Positions 36,782 to 48,337 are shown, counted from the stretch's first letter. The stretch is 64,000 nucleotides of DNA from Madurella fahalii (GCA_029876055.1 CM056875.1:5295001-5359000); one strand, 5' to 3'. Program-made: numbers and translations. Notes: a model not told the origin generated them from the letters alone.

Positions 36782-39700
36782 ATGGAGACGCGCGCACCAA
36801 CCGCACGCTTGCCTACCTCCGTAGCGGAATGGTCCAAGTTCCTGGCCCTCGCTGAAAAGCGCCGACTAGATTCCGGACGCTTCGCCGAATATGCGCAGAT
36901 TCTCTACACAAAGCATCCGCTCCCGCCCGCGCTCATTGCCGACCTACTCCTACGCCCGACGCCGTACTTCAAAGACTCACCGGACGCACTGAAGCGGGCG
37001 TACCTGCAGGAGCTCAAAACGCATCGTCGTGTAAACACCGCCGCCGTGCTGGCGGCGCTATACAAGTACTCGACGGCACACACGCGCGCGCAATCCGCCG
37101 CCTTGGCTAGTGACGCTGCCAACAAGGAGCACGATGGTGGCCCGCAGAAACCGAGGAAGGTTGTCCGCTGGACGAACTCGTACGAATTCGAGGAGACATG
37201 GCTCCTGCGCCTTGCGAAAGCTGTGGATCAGGGAACCGAGATAGAGACTAGCAAGAATGTCCTCGACGTGGCTAGCGTGTTGCCCAAATGGATGGCCTTG
37301 TATACCGAGGCTGCGGCGGCCGTCTCAAGGGACATGTTTGGCTCCATACACGGGCTGCAGGTCAAGGACGAAACCGAGAGGTCGCGAAATGCCTTCATAC
37401 TATTTTTATTTGCCTTCAGTCAGGATCAGGTGGTCCTCTCCAGGCTCAGCCGGCCGAGCTTCAAGGGTACGGAACACCTCGTTGGTGCGCTTTGTTGAGC
37501 CACTGCTGACAGCCACGGCAGGCGTCTGCAAAGCGCTTTCGGAAAGCCTGGAACGCTTCATGCCTTTGGTAATGCAGGTGTCAGCCGACGTGGCCGGGCA
37601 ACTGGAGCTGTTCCGAACCCAGACTCTCGCCAAATTTCTGCCCGTTGATAAGAAAGACGCCGCCGTGTCCGAGATGAACAGCTACATGGACAATCTACTG
37701 GGCCTGGACAGCTTCCAGGTTCCCGAGGTGCCGCTGGTCAACTCGAGAGCCGGATTATATATATATCTAAGCGCTTCAGTAAGTATATTTTTTTTTCGCC
37801 TGCTGGGCTCGGGTATCTCGATGCTAACGCGCGTCAGCTTGTAGGGCGGCCCATTATCGACGATGTAGCCTTGTTTACATATCTACACAATAGATATCAG
37901 GTTCGTTTCCTGAGCTGAGGATGCCGAGAGCCCGCCGCTAACGCGGAATCTAGGGAGACATTCAGTCGACAGCCGTACAGCTTATATTGGCGTCCTTTGA
38001 CATGCTCGCAAACGCCGTGTTCCGCAACGAGGGCCCAAAGACTGGTCATCTGCTTAAGTCTTTTGTAGTCAACAAAGTCCCTCTAATCCTAGTCTCGCTA
38101 GCAGCTTCTTCGCCAATGTATCCTTTCAATCCCGAGATGTGCATCACAGAAGCGTTGGGCCAGGTCGACACCAACGTTTTCCCGACACTTTCTGGCATGT
38201 TCGAGATGACCAATACAAATTCTTCATTCCACGATTCGGTCCGCCAAGACTTTTGCTTCGCCTGCCAGCTCCACGGTCTGCTCTCCCAGAGGGCAATAGA
38301 GAATCTCTTAGGAGATATCACATACCAGTCCCTGCCAGACGAGGGCCGCTATGTGAAAGATATCCTAGTCCAATCATGCCTCCAAGACGTGGATAGGACG
38401 CAGAAGTTGATCGGAGAGTTGGATAACATGAATGGGAACGTGGGCGCTGCCGCCCAGGCTGTCATTGAGGCATGTGGCTCGGATACAGCGGCCTCAACAA
38501 AGATGCTAACACTGCCTATAGGTGATCGGAAGCCTCTGCCGGAACAAAGAGACCATGACGCTCAAGCAGCTGTGTGGTCAGCTGGCCGGCAAGCCCCTGT
38601 CTTTAGACGTCCTTCTCCTATTTGACAAACCGCAAAAGATTTTGCATCCGCTGTGCGAGCTTCTCGACAACTGGGGCGGATATGAGGAGGACCAGGGCGA
38701 ATACCAGCCTGTGTACGAGGAGTTTGGGTCCATACTGCTCCTCCTACTAGTTTTCGCCTACCGGTACGGCCTCTCGCCTGCGGACTTGGGCATTCGCTCT
38801 CCAGACTCGTTCGTAGGAAAGCTTTTGAGCGGAGGCGATCTCTGCCGACCTCTGGAGGACCTGAACGAGCAACAAAAGTCTCACCTGAACGGCTGGATCC
38901 AGGGGCTTTTTGGGTCCGAGGCCGCCGGCCTCGGGGATGAGCTCATGTCCTCGTGTCCTCCCCAGGATTTTTATATGCTCGTACCTACTCTGTTCCACCA
39001 AATTGTCCTCGCGCTAAGCGCAAGGATCATGACTGACGAAATGTTAAAGGGCGGCCTTGAGTGTAAGTTTCCAGACTCGTGCGTTGCGACGAGGATGCTG
39101 ATCAACGCCGATGATAGACCTGGTTGATGTTCTCTTGCTGCCGTCCCTGGTGCCGGCAATCCTGTACTTGTCGAACCAACTGTGGGCAGGTGGGTCCCAA
39201 GTGCAGGGCGCCATCATCAAGATCCTGCAGCTGATCCTGCGGCCAACATCCATTTCCAACGAAGCGTCGGCCATGCTCTCGTCGGTTCTCAACATCGTGG
39301 CCAGGCCACTCGAACACGCTTTACGATCCTACCAGCGTCAGGACCCAAAATGCCAGGAGGTCGAGCCCCTTCTCCGGGCCATCCAGGAGAACCTCATACT
39401 CTCGCGCCGAACAGGCGGCGCGGATCACAACGAGCTCGAGTCGTGGACCAGCACGCCCAACGCAAACATCACAAACACGGCGGCGGCGGCGGCAGCAGCA
39501 GCAGCAGCATCAGCAGCATCAGCAGTGGCGGTCGCCGCGGCGAACGGCAGCCCCGCCACCACGACCACCAACACGGCGATTGTCGCCCACGGCGGCCTCG
39601 CCGCCGCTGTCCGCCACACGATTCAGTCCCTCGTCCAGTGGGCGCAGCACCCGCCCCTGAACGGCATGCCGGCGACGTACACGCACCGTCAGACGCTCGT

Positions 39701-40403
39701 CGCGCTCAAGACGCTCGGCGCCAGGCGCCTCCTGGCCATCCTCCTCGACGAGCTCCGGTCCCTGGCCGACACCGCTGCTACTAGTAGTAGCTCGCAGGCG
39801 GTGGGCGTCGCATACGACGTGGTCACGGCCGTGGTGTGCGCGCCCGACGTGACCAATGACGCGTCGCTTGCCGCCGGTGCTGGCGGATCCGTCTCGGATG
39901 ATAATACTGCTGGTGGTGGTGGTGATGGCGGCAGTGGCGGCGGCGGCCCGCCGCAACAGAGGCGCATCACGCTCCGCGAGGCGCTCAAGATGGAGGCGGA
40001 GGACTGGCGGCGGATACAAAAGGCCGATGGGGTCATGGCGGAGACGGTGGTGAGGCTCTACCGGAGGGTGGAGGCGCAGATGGCGGTGCCGCCCCCGTCG
40101 GCGGCCGCGGCCATGTTGCATGGTGACGGGCTCGGCGGGCTGGGGGTCGGCGGCGATGCGCTGGGGGATGCGATCGCGGCGGCGGTGGCGACGGGCGCGG
40201 CCGGCGATTCAGTCGTGGATGCCATGTCGCTGGATACGGCTGGGCTGGATGGCTCCGGGGTTGACTTGAGCGGTCTAGGGAGCGCGACGGGTTCGGCGGT
40301 GGGAGGGGGTTTGGATCTCAGCGGGGACGAGATCTTTGGGGGATTGTCAGGGGCGAGCGATTTCGGGGCCGACTTTGGGGCGTGGGACATGGATATGAGT
40401 TGA
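36782..40403 (+). CDS. nut1: Mediator complex subunit 5 (Med5/Nut1)
   Basis: Med5 is a tail-module subunit of Mediator, linking activators to RNA polymerase II. There are six exons: 36782-37466, 37522-37778, 37838-37900, 37954-38469, 38522-39062 and 39118-40403, giving 1115 aa. Introns are 52-59 bp with clear CTRAC/CTAAC branch sites. Each junction restores conserved text: SASLVGRPIIDDVALF, HNRYQGDIQSTA, AQAVIEVIGSLCR and GGLEYLVDVLLLPS. The fourth intron begins with GC (GAG then GCATGT) rather than GT; reading on without it runs into a stop after about 50 codons. The chain is a long alpha-helical repeat protein. The last exon carries a poly-Ala/Ser region at about residues 810-840, a Gly-rich patch and a Gly/Asp-rich end (GADFGAWDMDMS) typical of fungal Nut1. 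Confidence 0.92.
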
Positions 40404-40675
40404 TGCACGTATGGTTGGGAAGCCAAGTAGCTAGCTTCTGTACGCAGCATTGACGTGTTGTGCGCACAAGTTGTATTGTTAAGTATCTTGGGTAACCTGC
40501 AACGGAAGCATCCAGGTTTTGTAACGGTGATGCCAAGATGGATGATGCGGCTGGGGTCGCAGTCCAAGGTTGCCACGGGCCCGCATCCAACCCGTCTTCC
40601 CGGGACGACTTATAAGGTCAAAGCTGCAAGAAGTGGCACGGGCTGAAAGCCCAATCTAGCAGTCCTCGGGATTTA

Positions 40676-40704
40676 TGTGTGTGTGTGTGTGTGAGTGTGT
40701 GTGT
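40676..40704. repeat. TG dinucleotide microsatellite
   Basis: A nearly pure TG repeat with a single GA interruption lies downstream of the Mediator gene. Confidence 0.9.
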
Positions 40705-41593
40705 AGCACCCGAACTGGGTCGTGGCGTTGCTGTGCTGGCCGCCCAATGGCATTGCTGGCCTAACACAATCAAGTATTGCGCAGCTCACAGGGGGTGCAT
40801 TCTATCATTTTCTGCTCACAGGGCAATTAACGTGTAGTGAACCGACTTTCCAGATGCCGTGTCCAACATAGTGTATCCGTATACGTACATCAACCGAATC
40901 CGCCCCAGTGCGACAACGATGCCGGTCTTTGGACCCTGCGCCCGCAAGCGGCCACCAAAACTGCCCGACTCACAAAGGCGGATGGAGACACAAGCCACTG
41001 CGATCGACTGCGACAGGCTGTGCGGTTAGCGCCAAGACCTTAGCCGTCCTTTGCTCTCCGGGTTGGGCTTAACGCCTCGATAATCCCACTCGCCGGTCCC
41101 TTGTTTTCTATCCATGGCCGGATCCCGGCTTACGGCTGATCGGCACCGTCGAGCAAATGTCTGCCCCGGATCATGATGTGCGTCGAGACGGCCAACGGCA
41201 AACGAGGAGAGAATGGGGAATTGCGCGCGACACCGTGGTCTTTGCGGGCGCCACGGCATCAGCCCGGCTCTGCTGCCGGAAGCCGTTCGCAGTTTCGTAC
41301 TACGTGACGAGAAGCCGGATGGTTCTGGCCTCCAAGCCACGCTGCGAGTACTTCCCCGCAAGCTGGCGTGAGGATCTCCATGTCGGCCAATGGGGCACCG
41401 GTTCGTCCCATCAATATTTGAGCCCAGTGTTCAGCTCATGGCCTGGAGGGGCCGAGGACCACGGAGCCTCATGAGCCTGCCAGCGGTCAAAAAGCAGATC
41501 CTCTCCGCTCCAGCGCGCCGGGTGCCAGGTTCCCGTTCGTCTCTCGTACACGTACAATTCTCACTCAGTGTATCCTTGTTCCTCGACGCCTGG

Positions 41594-41600
41594 TATATAT
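41594..41600 (+). promoter_or_regulatory. Possible TATA box of the gene at 41680
   Basis: TATATAT lies 80 bp upstream of the ATG, a reasonable distance for a fungal TATA element with a short leader. Confidence 0.45.
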
Positions 41601-41679
41601 TGAACCATTCGTTTCTCATTTCTGTTGACCCTGCACTGTACAAGTACGGTAAACGGGGTTTAGCACCCGCCTCTGAGCT

Positions 41680-43081
41680 ATGAGGAACGTCTTTGGCTGC
41701 GTAGCCTTGGGCTGCGCTCTTGGTCTCGTCGGCGGAAAGGCTTTAAAATGGAGCAACAAGGAGCCCAGATGGGAGCCTCCACGGGAGACACTGGCCTACA
41801 TGCTCTCGTTGGGCTCAGAACCTCTGATTCCGACACCTGCGCCGCGGATGCCTGTTCCCAGGGAACTGCTCGCTCGGGATTCGACTGACAATACCTGCGC
41901 GTATATTACGGGTGATTTTAGTAAGTTTAGCTCAGCCTCAGGTCCGTAGGAAAGGTCTCTAACATGGCGTAGCCTCTCCGCTGTACTGTGCTACGTCTGC
42001 ACGCTGTGTGTACAACGAGTACAACTCCCATATCGGGTGTTGTGACGATGGCATGACCGACTGCCCCATCTGGACAACCTGCTTTGACTCGACCGACAGC
42101 GAGCTTTTCTCAACCGACAACGGCTACACGCTGTGGTGGTATGTCTTCGTCTCCGAAGCCCCTCCAGCCGCCCTCCGCACCTGGCTAACACGTCACAGCG
42201 GTCAAGAACGATACCCCCACTGCATCACGCACAAGTACCAAGACGATGTCATGATAGGGTACACGGTATTAGGGTGTGCCGTCGCCGCCGGCACCGGCAA
42301 AGTCTGGTTAACACCTACTACTACCATGGATATTTCATCAGACACAAGCACTTCATCAACCAGCTTCAACTCCGACTCAACCACCGACTCCGGCAGCAGC
42401 AGCACCGCGCCCACCAGCTCTGACCTCCCGCCTCCAGTACAGGATTCTTCCTCTTCCTCTTCGTCCCCCTCTTCCAACATGCCGATCGGCGCCATCGTTG
42501 GTGGCGTGGTAGGCGGCCTCGCTGCCATCGCGCTAATCATCCTCGGCACCTGGGCGCTCATCCGACACAACAACAATGAGAGAAAGAAGGCCGCCGAAGC
42601 TGCCGCCATCGCCGCCGTCCAGCAACAGTCCCCTCACCAACCCCCTCCGCCCGCGCCCGCGCCCGCGCCGTCGCCAATGGATCCGCGCATGTCCCAGATG
42701 ACCCAGGTCCCGGTGCAGGGCTACTACGGCCCCAACAAGGTCGCCTCGGGGCAGTACAGCATTGCCGCCAGCAGCCCAACTATGACGAGCTTCTCGCCGC
42801 CGCACAGCCCGCCGCCGCCGAGTGCCGGCTATCCGATGAGCGAGGGAGGCTCGCCCTCGCCGCCCCCTCCGCAGCAGATGTATCAGGGCTATGGGGGTGT
42901 ACCGCCGTCGCAGCCACAGCCCGGACAGCAGTTTCACCAAGGGTTTCATCAGCATCAGCATCAGAAGATGCCGGTGCCGGCGCCGGGCCAGCAGCAGGGT
43001 GGATATGGTGGGGGTTATCCGCAGGCTATTGAGCTGCCCCTGGAGAGGGGAGACGGCGAGGTTAGGGAGTTGCAAGGTTGA
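41680..43081 (+). CDS. Single-pass cell-surface protein with Cys-rich ectodomain
   Basis: No named family is recognised, but the layout is that of fungal wall-stress or Mid2-like membrane proteins. There are three exons, 41680-41920, 41973-42138 and 42199-43081, with introns of 52 and 60 bp, giving 429 aa. A signal peptide covers about residues 1-20 (MRNVFGCVALGCALGLVGG). The ectodomain at about 70-160 has paired cysteines: NTCAYITGD, LYCATSARCVYNEYN, GCCDDGMTDCPIWTTCFD, CGQERYPHC, and a last Cys in VLGCAVAAG. A Ser/Thr stalk (about 165-225) is followed by one helix (GAIVGGVVGGLAAIALIILG), a basic HNNNERKK stop-transfer, and a Pro/Gln/Gly-rich cytosolic tail of about 180 residues with many PPP motifs. 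The arrangement suggests a sensor or adhesion-type protein, which is inference. Confidence 0.75.
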
Positions 43082-43447
43082 GGACCTACTCTGGTAGGCC
43101 GAGTGAGGAGGGCTGGGGAGATTGGATATTTACCCTCCGCTTGAGCATTATCGTATCTTCTGAGTACATATTTATCTGTCCGGTTTCACGGCTTTTGGAT
43201 AGTCAGTTTCATGGCTATGGACGGCATAGAAGAGGGAAACGAAGCGTGAGGTATTCACACGCATGGATGGATTGACTCTTTGGTAACAAATAAACTGGCC
43301 TGCTGGCGTTACTGTACATAGCATTTGTTTGCAGGCAATTTGACGCGTTGATTTCCCACGCGGGTCCCAAACCGTCTCGATATCGTGTCGTGTCCGCGAC
43401 CTGTACTCGAACCCCATCCCGCAGCCACGTTCGGGGTGTCAACACGC
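43082..43447. other. Convergent spacer
   Basis: A short convergent gap between the surface-protein gene and the FMN dehydrogenase gene. No gene seen. Confidence 0.5.
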
Positions 43448-45149
43448 TCAAAGCTTCCCCCTCCGCCACTTCGCATAAGGGTGGTCTTCTTCAAGCGCCT
43501 CAGGAACCAAGTGATCCACCGCCCTAGTGTTCACCAGGCCCGGGTGCAAGTCCTCCAGCCTCGTAACCCCGCACATCTTCATGGTCGTCACCAGCTCATC
43601 ATTCAGTACTAGCCAGTGTCGGGCGTTGATTAGCATAGCCATTCCCCAGAACAGAACAGAACAAAACAAAACAAAACCGAAACAGGAATAGAAGCAGAGA
43701 TCAACCAGCACTCACTCTGCAAATATCTCCGCACGCCCTCCTCGCCCCAGCCGAGCGCGTACATCACGCCCCTGCCGACGCCCACCGCGCGCGCGCCGAG
43801 GCAGAGGGCCTTGAAGGCGTCGGTGCCCCTGGCCACGCCGCCGTCGACGTACACCTCGGCGCGTGAGAACACGTCCGGGCAGCAGCGCTGGAGCTCGAGG
43901 AGGACGAGGACGGGGGCGGGCGACGTGTCGAGGCTGCGCCCGCCGTGGTTGGACAGCACGATGGCGGCGGCCCCGCCCCGCACCGCGCGCACCGCGTCCG
44001 CCGCCGTCTGGATCCCCTTGACCACCGTCGGCACCCCCCGCGGCAGCAGCGACCGCAGCCACGGCAGCGTCTCCCCCCACGTCAGCGACGCCGAGATGTA
44101 CGACGCCATCAGCCGCCCCAGCGCCGCCCCGCTGCTGTCCGCCGTCGGACTCGTTGGCGGCGCCATCGGCGTTGTCACCGGCACTACTGGCGCTGCTGCT
44201 TCTGATGATAAGGATGAGGGGGATAAGGAGGCGGAGGAGGAGGAGGAGGGGGAGGCATGGGTCGGGACGCGCTCGTCGGCCTCGCGCTTCCCTGGCACGG
44301 GCGCGTCCACGGTTAGGAAGACGCCTTTGATGTTGGAGCGGATGGTGGGGGAGGTGAGGAGGCGGACGGTGTTGGCGCGCTGCTTGTCGACGTAGAGCTG
44401 GAGGAAGACGGGGGAGAACTGCTGGCGGGGACGGCGGCGGCGGCAGCGATGGTGCTGCTGCTACCGCCGTCCTCCTCCTTCCAAGCGGAAACCACGTCGT
44501 CGACCGAGAAGCTCGCGCTGGTGCTGACTACCTGAGCGATGCCGCCCAGTTTTCGGCATGCTCGCGCGATCTCCTTCTCGCCCTCGGGATGGACCGTCTT
44601 GCCCAGGGACGTGGGCGCCACGTAGATCGGTGAGGCGACGGACTGGCCGAGCATGGTGGTTGCGAGGGATACTGTGGCGGACACGTCGACGAGAACCCGC
44701 GGACGGAGGGTAATCTCGGCGTAGGTGCTGTTATTGCGGCGGTGCGTGTGGCAATCGGTGGCAGCTGACGAGATGAAGGCGAGCGTCTTGGCCGGGAGGA
44801 AGGAGTGCGCGCCTTGTACAAAATCGTGGGAAGAAATCATTGAGGATAAAGGGGGTTTGGTTTGGTTGGCCGGTTTGGCCGGTTTAGCTGGGGGCTCTGG
44901 AGAAGAAGGCTGTGGCAAACGGCCAAGGTGCTTGGAAGCGGGGAGGATGGCCTTGATGAGGGAGGCTGAGTGGACGGCGTTGTACGCCGCTGTAGCATCT
45001 TGGCCGGCGTATTGAAGTAAGACGGACAAGCCGCCGGGATGGGTTGGGGCAAACTCGGTAAAATCGTAGACCACGCCGTTGACAGCGATCCAGAGGGAGG
45101 CGAGCGTATTGTGCTTGGAGAGCTCGACGGGGTGTATTGTTGGCGACAT
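43448..45149 (-). CDS. Cytochrome b2-like FMN-dependent alpha-hydroxy-acid dehydrogenase, reading frame broken or spliced
   Basis: Family members oxidise L-lactate or related 2-hydroxy acids through FMN and pass electrons to a fused cytochrome b5 heme. The ATG at 45149 gives MSPTIHPVEL. The b5 domain (residues 1 to about 90) has HPGG with His37 and His60 as likely heme ligands. The FMN domain shows LRPRVLVDVS, SPIYVAPTSLGK, FLQLYVDKQR, GVFLTVDAPVPG, PTVVKGIQ, the active-site SNHGGRSLD and YVDGGVARGTDAFKALCLGA. The last intron, 43715-43609, joins RRYLQ to ILNDELVTTMK, and the end is HPYAKWRRGKL. Between VVSTSASFSVDD and QFSPVFLQL the frame shifts. A 74-bp intron (44495-44422, weak GTGGTT donor) would repair it and give 506 aa, but removes residues normally conserved. 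A one-base indel in a GCC-rich run is the alternative. The FMN domain also carries a long Ser/Pro insertion after GKREADERV. Confidence 0.8.
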
Positions 45150-45394
45150 TTTGCGGAAAAAAAACGAAGGACGAAAGACAATCAAGCACGAGACAATAAA
45201 AGAATACTAGACCGGCTGGTGCATCTCGGAAAACCGAGGTCCCGTCTACTCGGGGTTCTTTATCGGGCCCGGCGGTCTCGGCAGAGCAACCCGGAGCGCG
45301 CCGACGGATGTGGCAACTCGGTTGACAATGCACCGAGACCTGGCACGACACCGGCCCTGAGATCGACACCAACCGGATCTTCTCATCCACTTCG

Positions 45395-46102
45395 TCAACT
45401 CGACTCCGCCAACGCTTTTTGGATCAGCGTTATCGCCCGCTCGCTCAACTGCATCCCCAGTGCCAATTGTTGTCCTTCGTTGCTCATCTTGGCCCACGTT
45501 TTTCTCAAAATGCCCACCATCTTCTCCTCGTCCATATCGGACCTTTTCTCAAATGCATCAAACTGATCATCCAAGAATACCAGACAGGCGACATCCTCGA
45601 GCACCTGCGTCTCGTCATCCCCCTTGAGGTTCTCCTTGCGCACCAGCGCCGCTACCCGCTCAATCTCGTCCTGCGCCAGCGGCGGCTGGATTGAGGGCGA
45701 AGAGGACAGCAGCTCGGCGACCTGCGTCGCAGCCACGCTCTTCTGCTTCCCGCGCCACGTCAGGTAGCCCGCGCGCGTCATGGGGTAGCTGGACCGGGGG
45801 AGTTCCCAGCTGAGAGACAGAGGGGTGAGAATTGCTGCATAGGGTACTTATGGCTCAGCCGCTGGATAAGATCAGGACAAGACCTACCGGCGAAAGTGCT
45901 GTGCCCGGCAGGCGAGTTGCAGCGCGGGCGAGGCGTCGGGCTTGCGCTTGGCCAGCCAGCGAGTCATTTTCTGGGCGTAGTAAAGCTCGTACGGGACGGG
46001 GCCATTGTCGCCGGGGATCGTGTTGGGGTCCTGGGCGTGTGCCTCGTCGATAAGTTTGACAGCGGCGGCGTAGTTGGGCGCGAGAGACTCGAACGAATCC
46101 AT
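45395..46102 (-). CDS. DUF4202 family protein
   Basis: This is a conserved family of bacteria and fungi with no established function; fungal members are often mislabelled glutamyl-tRNA synthetase. There are two exons, 46102-45888 and 45809-45395, with a 78-bp intron, giving 209 aa, a full-length size. The start is MDSFESLAPNYAAAVKLIDE. Conserved text includes YELYYAQKMTRWL, LQLACRAQHFRRWELPRSSY (across the splice), GYLTWRGKQK and DVACLVFLDDQFDAF. The His and Arg residues in CRAQHFRRW and the acidic FLDDQ motif suggest an HD-like helical site, which is inference. It is predicted to be soluble. It runs in the same direction as the FMN dehydrogenase gene just downstream. Confidence 0.9.
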
Positions 46103-47544
46103 GTTGGGCTTGCTTTGCTGTTAGTGAGACGGGTAATCTGTGAGTGATGGGCTTTTGTGAGAGATAAGAGAGAGAGAGAGAACCACAAGATTCCCCGTTT
46201 CTTTGGCTGAGTCAGCAGGCAGGTTGGCAGCCGAATCATGTCAGGGGGAGAATGCGGCTCTGCGGACAGCTAACGTCGACTCTAGCACCGAGTTAGTACT
46301 AAGCTCCAGTGGTCCCCAGCGTTGCGTCAAGACCCTTGGGGCAAAGACCAAAACTCATCAGTCAGGAGGTCAGCGCAGCCAAAAGCGCATCATCGAGTAT
46401 CACTAAGCACCATCAAAATTATACGTTAATGCAGTGGCGGCCCCGAGGTTTGCGAGTGGAAGCAGACGTAGTTGCAGGCTCCGTTTGCGTTTTCTTCAGC
46501 CCCTTGAGGAGTCTCTGACACGGAATCTGTTTGCTAGGCCAAAAGCTGTGCGCCCTGTGGTCATTATTGTTTTGGGCAGTCCGCTACGGGCCTTGGCTTG
46601 TTGTAACCTGTAGACGAGGAGGGATTCGGTCACTGGCAAGGAATAATTAGGACGCTACCTGTCGGCAGCAGGTCCTCAACATGTCCTCTCTGTCAGCAGA
46701 TGCTTGTCCTTGCACTCTGAACATCGCGGATGCGGTAGAATCGAAGCCATATCGCTTCCCTCGAGGCTATATGCTTGACTGACGGCAGTTACTTACCTAC
46801 AGACCACAAGTCGCCAGTATCCAGAGTATTAGGACCATCCGTCACCCACCAAATCCTCTCCCCTGCTTCAAACTGCTTCGCAAGGGTATCTCAACAGAAT
46901 GCGCCACCTCACGCACACCATTTATGCATGTGGGCATAACAAGGCGAGCTAGTCCGGAATCGACTTGTCCAAGAGCGATATTGTCCTCTACCACGGCTTC
47001 ACCGCCGGCCGCGAAGAAGCCGCTTCCGCAGACGAACGCTGTGGTTTCAGTCTCTGCAAATACGATGGCCACAGATGGACATGCTGCAAATCCTAAAAGT
47101 ACAATGGAATAACCTCTCCTGCGAATATATAGGGCCTACCGAGCCAAATGCGGCACCCGCTCTCCCGGACAGGAGAATCGAGTACTGTCCAAGTGGCATA
47201 CAAGAGCTACCACTGCATAGGGGTGTTAGGATGGTGGCCGTATAGCCGATGATGGACGCTAAGTTTCCCTCTCATTCATCACGTAAGTAGTGTTGAACAT
47301 AGATATGACCGCTTCGTTCATGCCTGCCCCAAGCCACCTCACCTGGGGAATCCAATGGGCCAGCATTCGTGAGGAATGGGAGCTTCGGCTCTAATCGTCC
47401 AAGATCGGCGACATGAGTAACCCGTTTCACGCTTGGAACTGGCCTCGGTGACTTGGACAACTATCCATACTAACCATCCCCATTGCCCAGTATTATCACT
47501 GTTGCCACCCGCCTCTCACTTCTGTCGCTTTGTACAAAATAATC
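46103..47544. other. Intergenic, possible degenerate minus-strand Cys-containing sequence
   Basis: I support no complete gene here. On the minus strand between about 47250 and 46842 two adjacent frames read protein-like text (GSSCMPLGQYSILLSG and TTAFVCGSGFFAAGG then LVMPTCINGV), separated by a possible short intron, but phases do not match and no start codon fits. It may be a decayed or mis-spliced small secreted protein gene. Confidence 0.3.
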
Positions 47545-47772
47545 ATGTACAAGCACCCTTGCGGCTGCCAATATAGCATTATTGGCATCCACTTCCGGAA
47601 CGACTCAAGCGACAATGAGAACCGCGATGAGTTGGAGCTCATCTTAAAAGAAGCCAGCCCGCACCCGTGCCTCTTCAGCTCCTGCTTACCCGTCCCACGC
47701 CGAGTCTCAGAAACGTACAACCGCTCATTTTTCGAGCGAATATATCCCAGCCCAGCCAAAGGAGCAGTTTAA
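47545..47772 (+). CDS. Small Cys-containing hypothetical protein
   Basis: A 75-codon single-exon frame starting MYKHPCGCQYSIIGIHF, with four cysteines (PCGC, HPC, SSC) and a charged middle (NDSSDNENRDELEL). I recognise no family. Its position at the edge of the cluster of small Cys-rich genes makes it worth listing, but it has no clear TATA element and could be a chance frame. Confidence 0.3.
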   Translation: MYKHPCGCQYSIIGIHFRNDSSDNENRDELELILKEASPHPCLFSSCLPVPRRVSETYNRSFFERIYPSPAKGAV

Positions 47773-48337
47773 TACAACTAAGCGGTAATTAAACATTCAT
47801 CTACTAGCTTAAAACCCTTAAACAGCTCGTTATATAAGCAGCTCCTTCTATAAACAGAACAATAACCGCTTAGGAAGGTACGAGCAGTTGCCCTTCGGCT
47901 CAAGGAGAGAACCGCTCCCCTCGGATGAGCCGCCCTTGAGTATAAGCTGGAAATAGAGGGCTTGAGGGCCATGCAAATTGTGCAACCACATTTGTTACAG
48001 AAACTGTACCCTGTCCGACGGTATGCAATAGCTCCTCTTTTATATCATGATGGAAGACAAAGTAGAAGCCCTGACAGCTTACGGCAGAGTCGCTTCGAAG
48101 CTGGAAAAGACACGGTACCTCGAGCGCGAAACAGACATATAGCGCGGGCTCTACTTCATATCTGTAAATCCCCTTGTCCTCCAACCACACATCAGAGCTT
48201 TCCTAATGTCCAACGGCACCGGCAAACTGTGTCACTACTACTAGTGATTACCGTTCAACTGGTCTCCCCACACCAACCGAAGTCTAAGTACAAGACGAGT
48301 ACGCACCATTCCACCGTTCCGGCACTGCACCGCAGTA
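47773..48337. other. AT-rich spacer with inverted-repeat element
   Basis: This spacer holds the MITE-like element at 47779-47872 and the promoter of the gene at 48338. No gene is supported. Confidence 0.5.
47779..47872. mobile_element. MITE-like inverted-repeat element flanked by TA
   Basis: AGCGGTAATT at 47781-47790 and AATAACCGCT at 47861-47870 are inverted copies with one mismatch. Each is flanked by TA, the target duplication expected of Tc1/mariner-type elements. The interior is about 70 bp, AT-rich and non-coding. One copy only was seen in this window, so the call rests on structure. Confidence 0.45.

Larger units (their letters stand above)
40404..41679. other. Intergenic region with TG repeat
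   Basis: About 1.3 kb with no supported gene. A TG dinucleotide tract lies at 40676-40704, and TATATAT at 41594-41600 is placed about 80 bp before the next ATG. Confidence 0.5.

Noticed and set aside
38470..38625. Continuation of Med5 exon 4 past 38469 to a stop at 38625
   Set aside because: It leaves the conserved Med5 frame. The text after a GC-AG intron matches the family, while the read-through text does not.
47272..47460. 62-codon minus-strand open frame
   Set aside because: It is short and motif-free, and I could not join it convincingly to the Cys-containing frames downstream.
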